Positions 53,797 to 63,999 of a DNA stretch of 64,000 nt are shown piece by piece. The notes below the pieces were generated by a model that made no database searches, was not told the DNA's origin, and was given only the letters and a program-made list of their open reading frames with translations. Source of the DNA: Agrypnia vestita (lineage: Eukaryota > Arthropoda > Insecta > Trichoptera > Phryganeidae). A program made the position numbers and the translations under genes. The stretch is taken from NCBI GenBank assembly GCA_016648135.1, contig JADDOH010009997.1, positions 1-64,000 of the forward strand, in the 5' to 3' direction. Position 1 is the first letter of the stretch. Each line of letters opens with the position of its first letter.

Positions 53797-54285
53797 TTTA
53801 GAAAAACGTGATCCTAAAACAAAGTCTTGAGACACACTGGATGTTATCATAATTGTAAATGTGAGCGGACGTTATTGCCTTTAGGTCTTAGATGTATCAA
53901 ACATATTTAGCAAAACATGACTATAAAACAGAGCCCTGGGGCATATCATGTTACCGTGGTGTGAATGATTAAAAAATGTACGCGAATATTAAGGTATTTA
54001 TACTCCTGAGTCATCGAATATATTACGAAAAACGTAGGCCTAATACAGAGCCCTGAGATACACCGGATGTTATCGTTATTAAAAACGTTTTACCGAGTTA
54101 CGTGACGGATGGTGTGTGATCGTTGGCTCTTCTTCATTACCGCTGAGGATTTCACGGTTCGGGTAATAGATGTCAATGGACCTAAAATATATGTGAACTT
54201 GAATCTCCAAAGGTACTAAATATATTTAGCAAAACTTAGGCCTAAAACAGACCCTTGAGATACAACAGATGTTAAAGAATTCCTT
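53797..54285 (-). pseudogene. Degenerate tandem array of a reverse transcriptase motif
   Basis: On the minus strand the RT block (S/T)GV-SQGSVLG-x-x-F occurs about four times at spacings of roughly 110-210 bp: near 54,239-54,275 (SVVSQGSVLGLSF), 54,031-54,078 (TSGVSQGSVLGLRF), 53,901-53,960 (QGSVL then stop) and 53,797-53,855 (decayed). QGSVLGP is the conserved motif between the palm motifs of LINE RTs. Each unit continues with a similar ATATATTTAGCAAAAC-type sequence (plus strand). I infer tandem duplication of one small LINE piece followed by decay. Confidence 0.6.
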
Positions 54286-54395
54286 ATTTGCAGATCAGAT
54301 ATGTTTTGTATATGACTTAAAGACTTGACGAATCGAGGTATTTCGCCAGCTGGAACAGGTAGCTGGCTGTGGATAAAGTTCATGTCACTACTCAC

Positions 54396-54555
54396 ACGCT
54401 GAAGTGGTAGATGAAGCAGCGCCAGCCCACCGGGCGCTCCAGGAAGTTGTACACCTGCCCCTGGAAGGTGGCGCGCCCGGCGTGGCGCCGCTGCTTGCGC
54501 ACCAGGTAGCGCCCCGCCGCGCCCCATTCGCGCTGCTGCTCCAGCAGGAGTGCGG
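54396..54555 (-). CDS. KCNQ: KCNQ (KQT) voltage-gated potassium channel, internal exon
   Basis: Minus-strand exon of 160 bp coding 52 full codons plus 2 bases at each end. It encodes [20 protein letters not shown], then RRHAG and [20 protein letters not shown]. The [18 protein letters not shown] block is the conserved segment directly before S1 in KCNQ channels, which form the M-type and IKs-type potassium currents in the plasma membrane. The acceptor is TTGTCCACAG (exon starts at 54,555) and the donor GTGAGTAGT (54,395 downward). The exon is about 70% G+C in an AT-rich region, with CpG-rich codon use. It lies between transposon fragments and no flanking exon is visible; the next exon (S1 onward) should be at lower coordinates, beyond the window or missed. 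Chosen over a longer read-through frame because of the splice sites. Confidence 0.87.
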
Positions 54556-54635
54556 CTGTGGACAAGTGTAACGTCATATTTATAGTTAAATATATAACCA
54601 ATAACACGCATGCACCGCCTTGGGAACAAGATCTG

Positions 54636-54925
54636 ACATTTTTTATTTTTTTATTTAAAATATAATAGAAACCTAAAAGGTTTATGGATAACAGTTTTGT
54701 ATGATTCAATATAGGAATATAATAATAATGTAATTTAGATACAAAGTAATTTTTTTATAGTTGGCCGAGTTTTAGCATTTTTGTCACATCTGTTTTGAAT
54801 TTGTCGTGTTTGGTCTGTTGTGGTAGGTCGTTGAATAGTTTTAATCCATTGCGAATTAGTCGGAATTGTTTTGTTTTTGTTTTGGCGTGTGTTATGTGAT
54901 AGTTTTGAGCCGTTCTAGTGTTCTA
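54636..54925 (-). pseudogene. Jockey-like LINE 3' end (second copy)
   Basis: Matches the end of the LINE at 26.9-28.3 kb: minus strand ends with the conserved MLKLGQL-like C-terminus region and the UTR AATCATACAAAACTG. A four-base deletion (at FVVF/GQ) breaks the frame. It gives the uninterrupted version of the site where the other copy took a foldback insertion. Lies about 80 bp upstream of the KCNQ exon. Confidence 0.85.
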
Positions 54926-55009
54926 CGTTGTAGGAGCATATTAGAACTAAAAAAATACTTAGACTTGGAATATGCCATTAGAATTGAGAACAGCTATAAT
55001 GACTTACTT

Positions 55010-55500
55010 ACTTACCATCATGCCGTTTCCCCGTGGGGATAGGCAGAGAGAATAGAGCGCCACACTCTTCTGTCCTGACACACAACTCTCGCCTTATCCA
55101 CATTCATACATCTTCGCATGCATTTGCCGGTTGTTGAGGCTTCTAATGGGACCATCTTCCAGTATCTGTTAATCTGGTCGCGCCACGTCTTCCGCAGTCG
55201 CCCTCTCTTTCTGGCGCCATCAATACTTGCATTATATATATTTTTTACCATTCTTTCCTCATTCATTCGCTCAACATGCCCAAACCATATGAGCGACCAT
55301 TTTTTAATTCTATTAATTATGCTAAGATCAGCTTTACATTCATTCCTAATATCTGCATTCTTTATTCTATCATAAATTGATTTGCCACACATACGTCTGG
55401 GGGATCTCATTTCCACTGAATTCAATCTACTTTCGTTCCTCTTCTGCCAGCTCCAGGCTTCGCTTCCATACATCAGTGTCGGTACCATAATTCCACCAAA
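55010..55500 (-). mobile_element. RTE-like LINE 3' fragment (family A, copy 4; best)
   Basis: Minus strand open about 55,018-55,500: MVPTLMYGSEAWSWQKRNES, RRMCGKSIYDRIKNADIRNE, WFGHVERMNEERMVKNIYNA, RKTWRDQINRYWKM, CMRRCMNVDKARVVCQDRR and WRSILSAYPHGETA-stop, then a GGTAAGTAAGTAAGTC tail. About 160 codons with only one short shift. No TSD assigned with certainty. Probably intronic to KCNQ or just 5' of this exon. Confidence 0.9.
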
Positions 55501-55844
55501 AGCTAGTAATGATTCCTCTATATACAATTTATATTTCAAATAAACGAAGGATTTTCAGATTTAGAACATATATAGCTTTTCACCGTTTGGCAGATATGAC
55601 CCAAATTTTGCATTCTTAATTTTTAAATGATATTTTCATCGGTCGTATAATTGTGTTTATATTTTTTGCGCTTGACAGACGTTTTGAAAAAGTTAAAAAT
55701 AAAACATTTTATTCTTGTCCCACTCGATCATGATATTTTCATGATAAAACATTTAGTTTCCGCAAGTTTAGTTAAAATTTTTTAGTGAATGAACTCTTAG
55801 AATCGGTTGCTTAATTAGTTGTAGAAGTTAAAATTAAAAAAATC
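55501..55844. other. Mostly unassigned
   Basis: TTTTCACCGTTTGGCAGATA and CCCAAATTTTGCATTC at 55,570-55,610 are scraps of repeat family C. Confidence 0.4.
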
Positions 55845-56205
55845 AAGTTTCTATTATACTCCCTTTCTCATTTACCTAGTAGTGGAAATTGGTTTGGCGC
55901 TTAACCTACGCGTTGGGCTTCGGTCGAGCGACGCTACGAAAGGGAGCAATAAAAAATTTCCAAAAATCCAAAATTATACTATAATCAGGTTCCGTGTCTA
56001 CCAGAAAAACCATTAAAAATTAGAAAAATCCAAAAATTGATTAATTTTTTTTATCGAAAATTTGATAGATCTTCTTGATCGTCGCCACGAGTCTACTTGC
56101 AAAGTTTCAGCTCGATTGGATCACGGTAAAAGGGTTAAAAATCAATCCAAAGTTTTTCCGTCAAGCAAGCAAGCAGACGCCACGAGTTAAAAGAAAGGAA
56201 GTAAA
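55845..56205 (+). repeat. ACTCCCTTTCT repeat family copy (well preserved)
   Basis: TACTCCCTTTCTCATTTACC, internal CTTGATCGTCGCCACGAGTC, GGGTTAAAAATCAATCC and a terminal AAGAAAGGAAGTA. Includes an extra internal reverse motif GAAAGGGAG near 55,936. Confidence 0.75.
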
Positions 56206-57404
56206 AAAGTACATATTTTTACATAGATTGACAGAAAACACAAAATCTTTCTCTTAAAAAATTATTATAACTACCGATCGAAAAACCGCGCCTTAAAACA
56301 CTATAAAAATAATACGCTTAAAGTTACCTATGCAAATATTTAACCATTACAGGGAGTTAGTAATAATTCAGCTAGGTTAGTAACTTGGGCAAATATGTAT
56401 AACTAACCGACGGTCAAACAATTTCCTCAACAATTAATATTGCCGCTGATCAAACAACCCGCGCTAAGTTGGCCTCACTTCATAACTGTCTCTAGAGACA
56501 GTTATGACGCGTCTTGTCTCATCGAGGTGCAAAATAAAATAGCGATGCCCTCTACGGGACAGCATAGTCATCGAAATATAATTCCGCGCAAAACACCGTA
56601 ACATTAGACTTACACTGTACGATAGAACTGCAGAAAATTCACATTAGTCCGGGCGCAAACCCCCAGTGCAGACAGATTCGATGCGGAGATCACAGATGGC
56701 GGTAATTTTATGCTTTGTTTTCAATAAAATATATTTTATGTATTTTTATTTATATGTAATTATATGTATTTATAGGTAAGATATGTATGATAGGGTCTTC
56801 TGTTCTGTCCACGATTCTGGCCTCTGATCTGTTTCTGGTTTATCTGATTAATCCAAGACATCCTCCAGTTCTAATGGTATCAATTCTCGCTTTAACCGTT
56901 TATGTGGTGATCTGCGGCCTGTTGTGTGAATGGTCCCTAAAGCGGCGTAGCGCGACCAATGGGATGCCTTACCACATATTCGATGAGCGAAATCGGAAAC
57001 GAACGAAGTTCATACTTTGATTCTTTCCTTGACCAATCGGCCGTTTACACACGTTTAGTTTTGTAACCACAACTAACTTGTAACATTTATATTGTAATCA
57101 CATCACAATTTCCATACATACATAGCGACACAAACATGAACACCGGAAGTCCATTAGTAAAGTTGGACTTCTTTCTCACCACACTACACGTAGATGACAA
57201 GACACTCTTCACCTTCACCACCCACATCAACAGTACTGAAATTATCTTTCTTAGCATTTTCTCTTCGTTCATTCCTTCATTCCACACGACCTACCAAACT
57301 TAATCGATCCTCTCTTGATCCAACACAATTACGAAAATTACTTAACCTTTCCTAAATTAAAAGTATTTTCACGAGATAATAGAATCGGAAGGAATTACGT
57401 ACGC
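56206..57404. other. Unassigned; 26-bp palindrome
   Basis: 56,481-56,506 is a perfect palindrome (CATAACTGTCTC/GAGACAGTTATG around TA). A 77-codon plus-strand frame at 56,787-57,020 has a hydrophobic stretch (VSILALTVYVVICGLL) but no recognised family; I do not call it a gene. Confidence 0.4.
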
Positions 57405-57810
57405 ATCATCGAAATCTCTCGAACGGTTCACCCAATTCTGTGAATATCAAGAAGACGACGTGAACACGGACCTATAAAATCGAGGGCCCCGCGATGCTCA
57501 ATAACATTATGTCAGAGTTGACAGAGTGCTATTAACATAGGAACCGAAATCGTGCGGTGTGTGTTATTAGCGCGCGCGATTTCAACGATTGTAATTCAAG
57601 AAAGTATCTACCGACGAGTGAGAAGTTTTGTAGTTCGAACCAGAGCGATTTAAGAAACGTGCATCAGTTTATGAGAGACAAGTTATTCAGGAGTTTAAGT
57701 AATTCTAGAAACATTTATTATAGTAAGAATTTAAGAACAGTCCTCCAATTAAATTGAGTATATTACAAAGAGTTTTGTGTTTCACTTGCCTCTCAAAGCC
57801 ACGGCCCCGT
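57405..57810 (+). repeat. LTR-like repeat family L copy
   Basis: CTCTCGAACGGTTCACCCAA, TATA box CCTATAAAATCGAG (57,473), GAAAGTATCTACCGACGAGT, GAGAGACAAGTTATTCAGGA and the end GCCTCTCAAAGCCACGGCCC. No flanking internal element. Confidence 0.75.
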
Positions 57811-57946
57811 ATGTTTGATATATTTTTTTATATGGAATGGAGTTCTATGACGCGAATAATAAGAATAATACGATGCTATGTGTTCCCTGTACATAAGAAA
57901 TGAAATTAAGGACACTCAATGAAACAATGCTGAAGCAAATTGAAGC

Positions 57947-58176
57947 ATTTGAAGTATGGATCTATAGATGGCTTCTAAAAATAAGAAGAATTGATAGGGT
58001 TAGTGGGAAAGGAAAAGAAAATTTAAGTACCTTGGGGTGGATATCCAGCTACAAAGGAAAAGGAAGCATTTGAGGTATGGATCTATAGATGGCTTTTACA
58101 AATAAATTGGATTGATAAGGTTAATGGGAAAGGAAAAACAAATTTGAGTACCTTGAGGTGGAGATGTCCAGCTACA
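57947..58176 (+). repeat. Duplicated chimeric RTE fragment
   Basis: Two head-to-tail units of about 109 bp (57,947-58,055; 58,068-58,176), each with GAAGCATTTGARGTATGGAT joined to AATTTRAGTACCTTGRGGTG. The first part encodes EAFEVWIYRWLL of one RTE tail and the second the FEYLGV start of the next fragment, which are not neighbours in an intact LINE. Confidence 0.75.
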
Positions 58177-58687
58177 GCGATCTGTGTAACGAAGTCAAAG
58201 AGCAGATAAACAAAACAGCGGCTATCTCCGGATGCTTAAGAGACACTGCATGGGCCAATAAGCATATGCTAGTGCATAGTCAGCAAAGTCAGAACATATA
58301 AAACGTGCATAAGACCTATCATGACATACGGTATTGAAACAAGATCGGACACAGTGAGAATTAAACACCTCCTCAGAACTACTGAGATGAAGACTCTAAG
58401 ACATATTGCGGGCAAAACCCTCAGAGACAGAGTACCCAAACCAGAAATTCGCAGAACCTGCGACATAAAAGATATTGTAAGATGGAGCAGACAGAAAAGG
58501 CGTTTCTGGAGGGACCATGTCGAGAGAATGGAGCAGATTTCCCAGAGCCGTGATGCGCAGGATTCCAGAGGGACGCTGACCATCAGGGAGACCACCAAAA
58601 AGATGGAGAGAAAGCTGGACGTCCTCGTCACAAGATCAGGACTGACCTGTCAACACAGATCAAGGAACTAACAAAAAAAGAAGAAGA
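58140..58687 (+). pseudogene. RTE-like LINE C-terminal fragment
   Basis: FEYLEVEMSSYSDLCNEVKE, QINKTAAISGCLRDTAWANK, one frameshift, then RPIMTYGIETRSDTVRIKHL, LRTTEMKTLRHIAGKTLRDR, CDIKDIVRWSRQKRRFWRDH and VERM. Ends in AAAAAAAGAAGAAGAA. A distinct RTE subfamily from the 31-kb element. Confidence 0.85.
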
Positions 58688-58925
58688 AATCCCTAAAACA
58701 ATTAAAACCCGAAAATTATAATATTTTGGCCATATCATGAGACATCCAGGGAAAAAGATCCTGCATTTCATCATTCAAGGCAAAATTGTGAGCTGAAGAG
58801 TTTTTGGAAGACGGAGGATATCCTGACTGAAAGAGCCAATTGTTCGGGAAGTTTACGGTCCGAAATTATGACCGCTAACATGATCGCCAACCTCCGATAG
58901 CCAAACAAGCACTAACAGAAGAAAA
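58688..58925 (+). pseudogene. RTE-like LINE tail
   Basis: IKTRKLxYFGHIMRHPGKKI and LHFIIQGKI followed by stops and GRRRIS; tail AGAAGAAAAAC. Same subgroup as 44.8-45.2 kb; joined directly behind another RTE tail. Confidence 0.75.
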
Positions 58926-59050
58926 ACTGGCACCAAAGAACGAAAGAAGACTGAATGTGAAACATATGAACAAATTAAAAGCAAATGTTTCAAACATAGT
59001 TCATAAAAAGAATAATCAGTAGTTTCATTTATTGTAAAGGGGATTGTAAT

Positions 59051-59440
59051 TGCAATATATCTGGGTGCTTGTCTGTCGGGATATATGAGAGAGACAGAGA
59101 GCATGAGAGAGTGAATGAGTATAATAGGGACGCACCACCTTGGCGCGCTCTCTTTGAATTCAACCGGCACGTCAGTAACAACTAGTTAATCTTAACTGGT
59201 TGTTATTGATAGAAGCTATATATAAATCATATTCATATTGTCGCATGGAACTCCATTGTTAGAAGACAGTAAATTATGTTCAAGTGGAAGATCGAGTTTA
59301 TCTGGATCCCCGATTTCCTGCAAGGTTCACCATCTAAAGTTTAAAGAAGAGAATATCATGTTAATTGATCCTAAGTCCAAGCCATTTGGCTTTCGTTAGC
59401 TGGTAACTGATAAAGCACTGGACCTCCTTGGATTGTGTGA
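59051..59440 (+). repeat. Repeat family F copy 1 (LTR-like)
   Basis: TGCAATATATCTGGGTGCTT, GAGAGAGTGAATGAGTATAA, CACGTCAGTAACAACTAGTT, possible TATA GCTATATATAAATC, GTTCACCATCTAAAGTTTAA. Aligns with 59,988-60,330 in the same direction. Confidence 0.7.
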
Positions 59441-59987
59441 ATTATGAAGTTTAGTGTGAACTACAGAAGAGTGATCCGATCAAATTTATGTCCATTGACT
59501 TGGCGTGATAAATAAAAGTTTAAATAGTTTTATGTATTTATTTTGCCTACCATAGGCATGCTCTAGTGATAATATGCTTTTGGAAAGTCCAATAATAAAA
59601 TTAAGCAAATAGCTTAAAATTATATTTTCATGATATTTTGTTGACCGCAACATCCGGGCTGGTGGGGAAATTTTAATAATCAATAAAAACCGTTTTTGAA
59701 TATTGCAATTTATTATGAAACAAGGGGAAAGTGGTCTACCACGGTACAACCTCAACCAATTTGCATACACCATTCACAAAATTAATTATTTATTCGTAAT
59801 ACCAAACTTATTTGAATACCTTCCTAATCCCATAGATAGCAACAAAAGGCTACTTCAGGTACCTTAAGATCTGGACACGAAGATGGCGCCACTTATCATT
59901 ACAACTCATTTATTTAAATACTTTGGAATAACCACAGCTCATCATGTTCTGCTTTGTGTTCAGACACCTTGTTCTGAGATTTTAAGT
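59441..59987. other. Unassigned spacer between two family F copies
   Basis: AT-rich, no retroelement coding block recognised, so the pair cannot be shown to be LTRs of one element. Confidence 0.4.
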
Positions 59988-60330
59988 GTAATGTATCTGG
60001 ACGAATGTCTGAGACAGACAAATGGTATGAGAGAGTGAATGGGTGAAAATAGGGATGCGCCATGTTGACTCGCTCTCTTACAATTTAATTACCACGTCAG
60101 TAACAACTTGTTAGCTATCTGAAAAACGTTTTAGTATTGTCGCGTGAACTCCATTGTTACAATAAATTATATTGAAGCGGACATCTAGTTTACCCGATTT
60201 TCTACAAAGTTCACCTCCTAAAGTTTAAAGACGAGAATATCACATTAAGTGAACCTTAGTTCAAGCCTTTCGCTATCTGGGAACTGATAAAGTGAAGGAT
60301 CTCCGTTGATACCTGCACAGAATCCTGCAG
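59988..60330 (+). repeat. Repeat family F copy 2 (LTR-like)
   Basis: TGTAATGTATCTGGACGAAT, GAGAGAGTGAATGGGTGAAA, CACGTCAGTAACAACTTGTT, GTTCACCTCCTAAAGTTTAA. Confidence 0.7.
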
Positions 60331-60504
60331 CCTCTTATTTTAAAATATAGGGGTATCATTACCAGCGGTGACCTCTAAGTATAATGAATCGTGGGAATTA
60401 TAAATTTTCGACCACAGATAGCTTAAGGAAAATGTCTTCAAATATATGAAATAAGATAGATAAATAAAATATTATAAAAACAATTGTAACTACAAATTAT
60501 CGAA

Positions 60505-60880
60505 GTCTTTCCAACAGTCCACGTGAATTTAGAATCATTTACGCATTCTGGAAGAAACCATAATCACTAGAAATACGGAGAAATTGATCGAACATTCGCG
60601 AATCAACATTTACGTATAAAAGCAATGACAAACGCACGCGTTGTTCTGGCAACAAGACCATAGAAAGGCTAACCCGTGCAGATTGACCAGAGATAATAAA
60701 CTAGCGATGGACATGCGGAGAAAGTGGGTACTTACGTGCGAAACTGAGCGGAATGACTGTAGACAAAAATGCAAAAAAATTCTAGGGATTATTAAGTTCG
60801 AATTACGAAATGTGTCCAGTAAATTAATTAAATTTATTTCTAGTGTTTTCTTTGCCTCCAACAGCCACGATCCCGTGAAA
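60505..60880 (+). repeat. LTR-like repeat family L copy, diverged
   Basis: TATA-like TTACGTATAAAAGC (60,612) and end GCCTCCAACAGCCACGATCC; middle diverged from the 34.6-kb copy. Confidence 0.65.
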
Positions 60881-60899
60881 ATATAAAAACAACTTTATT

Positions 60900-61068
60900 A
60901 TTATTATTTTTACGCATCAACAGGCCAGAAGGCCAAATTACAGGAGCGAAATACTTCACAGAATACCCAGGCTTGAGTCAACATAGATTAAAATTGTGAC
61001 CTCACCGGAAATCGAACCCGGAACCCTCGGTGTGAGAAGTCAGTGTCATACCCACTACACTGAATAAA
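60900..61068 (-). mobile_element. tRNA-derived SINE, family 2 copy 2
   Basis: Inverted copy of 37.68 kb: plus strand GAAATCGAACCCGGAACCCT is the box B region, TGTCATACCCACTACAC the box A region, with CAGGCCAGAAGGCC in the tail. Confidence 0.8.
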
Positions 61069-61087
61069 GTGTGTTTTTTTTTAAGTG

Positions 61088-61225
61088 GAATTGGTAACGT
61101 TGAATTGTGTCAAGTGATATTATTAAGCCAGCTAATATATATTGTAAGTGGCTACCCCGTAAAGGCTTCTATACATGTTTATCATATAAACAGCTTCATC
61201 TCTGTGTAACTCTTATAATTTATCT
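61088..61225. repeat. CACAGAGACGAA MITE, half copy
   Basis: GTAACGTTGAATTGTGTCAA, AAGCCAGC, AACAGCTTCATCTCTGTG. Confidence 0.65.
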
Positions 61226-61269
61226 TATTTAGATATTTTTCTCACAATCGTTTATTTCCAGATCTCTGC

Positions 61270-61740
61270 TTAGTCCTGGCTAATCCAGATTCTTACATCA
61301 GAGTACCACAAACGTAATGTTTTAAAAAATATAGAACCTTTAGTCGACATAATTTTGCACCCTTGGCAACGCAAACACTTCTCCCAGCTGTTCCGCCATT
61401 GTTGGAAACACTTCTGCAATGAATTCTTTGCCATCGCCTTCCGCACAATGTATTCTCTTGATTCGGATGTGCACTCTTTCAGCGGCATTTTTTACTTGGG
61501 GAGTAGCCAAAAATCACACGGAGCCGTGTCTGGAGAGTAGGGAGCCTGAAAAACCAGGAGAATATTAACGAATAATAGATGGGTGCACGGAAATGCTCCA
61601 TTGTTAGAAGTTTTGGCATTAATTATGCAGACACTCTCTTCAAGCCTTAATCCTCGATCAAAATTGAATGTACTGATCCAATTCTGAGGAATTCTGGGTC
61701 TGCGATATACTGATTTTATATGACCAACCAATTACATTGT
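61270..61740 (-). pseudogene. mariner-type transposase C-terminal pseudogene
   Basis: Minus strand, one frame with an internal stop (61,489-61,491): FQAPYSPDTAPCDFWLLPK (61,490-61,550) is the conserved YSPDLAPCDF block of mariner transposases, which holds the third catalytic Asp of the DD34D triad. It continues MPLKECTSESREYIVRKAMA and KNSLQKCFQQWRNSWEKCLR, the normal C-terminal FQKCF-x-QW block. Upstream residues are corrupted and the first two Asp are not identifiable. No TIRs found. Dead copy. Confidence 0.85.
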
Positions 61741-62960
61741 TTTTTGGCTTGTTAGAGGCCTATGGCAAGGTGGTATTTTATATGTACTTTACCATGCAAT
61801 CTTCGACGCTAGGGTCTCTGGCATGGATACTAAGTTATCGACATTTTAGCTAGCTGACAGCTCGGATATCTTTTGCATTGAAGTACTAGATTTATACTTA
61901 CACCCATCCGCTCCCACAGGTACCACTACCACGATCACTCTGCCAGGCGATGGGTACCAAATAAAAGAGTTATTATGTTAAGTCATATATTCAATATTTA
62001 CATATAAACATTAATGCATTGAGTTTAAGTATTATTTGTGCTACGTCGCGGACTTGGTGAAAAGAGTTGTATGAAACACGTACTCCCGAGAATGTAATAA
62101 CGTGTCGTCTTGTCTGGCGGCGGCAGAGCGAATGACGTCTCGCCCAGCTGGTTCCGGTGGCCTGGTGTCTTCGTTCAGGTAGGTAGTTTTGGCTTCTCGA
62201 TGGTTCTCCGTCGCGCCGCTCCTACTGGCCCTGAGATGTAACTAGTGTTTACTTTTGGCACATAGGTCCGCCACAGGCCTATCGGGACGCGGTTCTCTCT
62301 TCACTTACGTATGACCATCTTTGAAACAACTGTATTCCTCCTTATCTGGCTCCTTAATCCGTATATTATGCTCGTAGTGTCGTCCCCAAAAGTCTGCTGG
62401 ATTTTGCGAATGGGTATCACCAAGCTGTTGGCCAAATCTAATGCAATAACGCTGTTCAAGTCATAATTTTACAATGATTGACAATCCTATGATCCGACAA
62501 TCCTACAACTCTATACAAGGGCTGACTGTAAGTTAATGGCGCTTTCGGTGTATGGAAAATTTATATACTAATCTTCCCCATATCCCCCTTAATTATTAAA
62601 TTGAATTATCTGATCTAATTTAGGATGAGGGGGAGAACAGTATTACAAACAGACAAATAAAACTTTTTATTAGTAGATTACGTCGAGCAATTGCCAAGTT
62701 TTGAATGAATATGTTCTCCCAGTTCGCGGGTTCAGTTGTAAAATATTTTTACTACTGACGTTTATGAGTACTGTTCGTCAGAATTCCGTTTTAACGCGAA
62801 CCAAATACTAAGAAGTAAAACAGAGCACTCGTAACTCACGTCTTCCGGTATAACCTTAACAATGTTGTTAAACTGGATTTAGGAGCTTTAAAAGAGTTAC
62901 GCGATCCTGGGAGAGTATAATTTAGATAGAAACTGGGTGATTTTTTACTTCATTAATGTC
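61741..62960. other. Unassigned
   Basis: 62,105-62,300 is somewhat GC-rich (GGCGGCGGCAGAGCGAATGA); no coding block recognised. Confidence 0.4.
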
Positions 62961-63200
62961 GTTTTTGGCTCTACAACCCCTGGTAGGTCTTGGCTTCCTC
63001 AAGAGTCTTCATCCACTTATTTCAGTCTTGCGCCAGCTCTCTCCAGTTCTGAATCTCCAAGTTGGATATGTCTTTGAGGACATTGTCGCTTCATATTAAT
63101 TTTGGCCTTTCAAAACTCTTTCGCCTTATTGGTCTTGAATCAGCAGGGACTTGGTTGCTTATTGTTCAACCATTCTCTTCACATGATCCAGCCAACGAAG
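62961..63200 (-). pseudogene. LINE C-terminal fragment
   Basis: Minus strand: SDNVLKDISNLEIQNWRELA then QD, a stop, NKWMKTLEEAKTYQGL and a stop. The NW..LAQDR..W...L..AKT..GL ending is a familiar non-LTR retrotransposon C-terminus. Upstream GRP..IRRKSFERPKL is frame-broken. Confidence 0.65.
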
Positions 63201-63439
63201 TCGTCCCAATTTTATAAATGGTCTTTAAACAAAGTGCAGAGGTCATTTTAGTAAGGTCTACGCCAAAGTTCATTGTCTACATCTAAATTTATTACAAGGA
63301 GGTGAGTAATTATGTTTATATTTTTTATAATAACTTATTATTAAACTATTATTTTATTGGAAAATTTTCATAACAAAACAAAATAAAATGGCCGCGTTAT
63401 GTCTATTTCCGTATAACTCTTCCTCCGTGGCTTATGGCC
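63201..63439. other. Unassigned AT-rich
   Basis: Nothing recognised. Confidence 0.3.
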
Positions 63440-63955
63440 AATAAGAATCTGTCAAAGAAAGCAAGACCAGCGGTACGTATTGGCGTTCTAGTGCCAACCT
63501 TGATGTATGGAAGTGAAGCCAGAAATTGGCAAAGAATGAAAGTAGACTGAATGCGGTGGAAATGCAGTTGCTGGACGCTTGTGCTGAAAATCTTTGGTCG
63601 ATAGAGTGAGAAATGAACAAATTAGAAGTATATATAATGCTGGCTCTAGTGTGGTAGATAGAAAGGTCTGCTGAGATGGTTTGGTCATGTGGAACGGATG
63701 GGAGAGGAAAGGATGGTTAAGAAAATATATTAGGCGAGTGTTGAGGGCAACACGAATAGAGGGCGTCAGCGAAAAACCTGGCACGATCAAAAACTAGGTA
63801 TTTGAGAATGTTCCTGTGAAAAGCCTCAACAACCGTAGAACTTATATGAGAAGATATATGAATGTAGCCGAAGCAAAAGTGGTGATTATAATAGAAGACA
63901 GTATAGCGTTCTATCCTCTCCATCTTCCTGCGGCGAAACAACGTGATTATTAATT
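63440..63955 (+). mobile_element. RTE-like LINE 3' fragment (family A, copy 5; empty-site copy)
   Basis: LVPTLMYGSEARNWQ, then many stops, LLRWFGHVERMGEERMVKKI, GRQRKTWHDQ. Decayed, but it keeps the junction AAGAAAATATATTAGGCGAG (about 63,719-63,738), the pre-insertion form of the site filled at 39,011-39,307. Confidence 0.8.
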
Positions 63956-63969
63956 GGTTAACTAGTTGA

Positions 63970-63999
63970 CATTGTTTTAATGTTAACATTAAAACAATG
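63970..63999. repeat. 30-bp perfect palindrome at window edge
   Basis: CATTGTTTTAATGTT followed by its exact reverse complement; it may be the centre of a longer inverted repeat continuing past the window. Confidence 0.8.

Noticed and set aside
54216..54709. Long minus-strand ORFs across 54,216-54,709
   Set aside because: They read through both splice sites of the KCNQ exon into intron and LINE sequence; only 54,396-54,555 is supported as coding.
56787..57020. Small membrane-protein-like ORF of 77 codons
   Set aside because: One hydrophobic stretch, no family, no splice or promoter support; length expected by chance.
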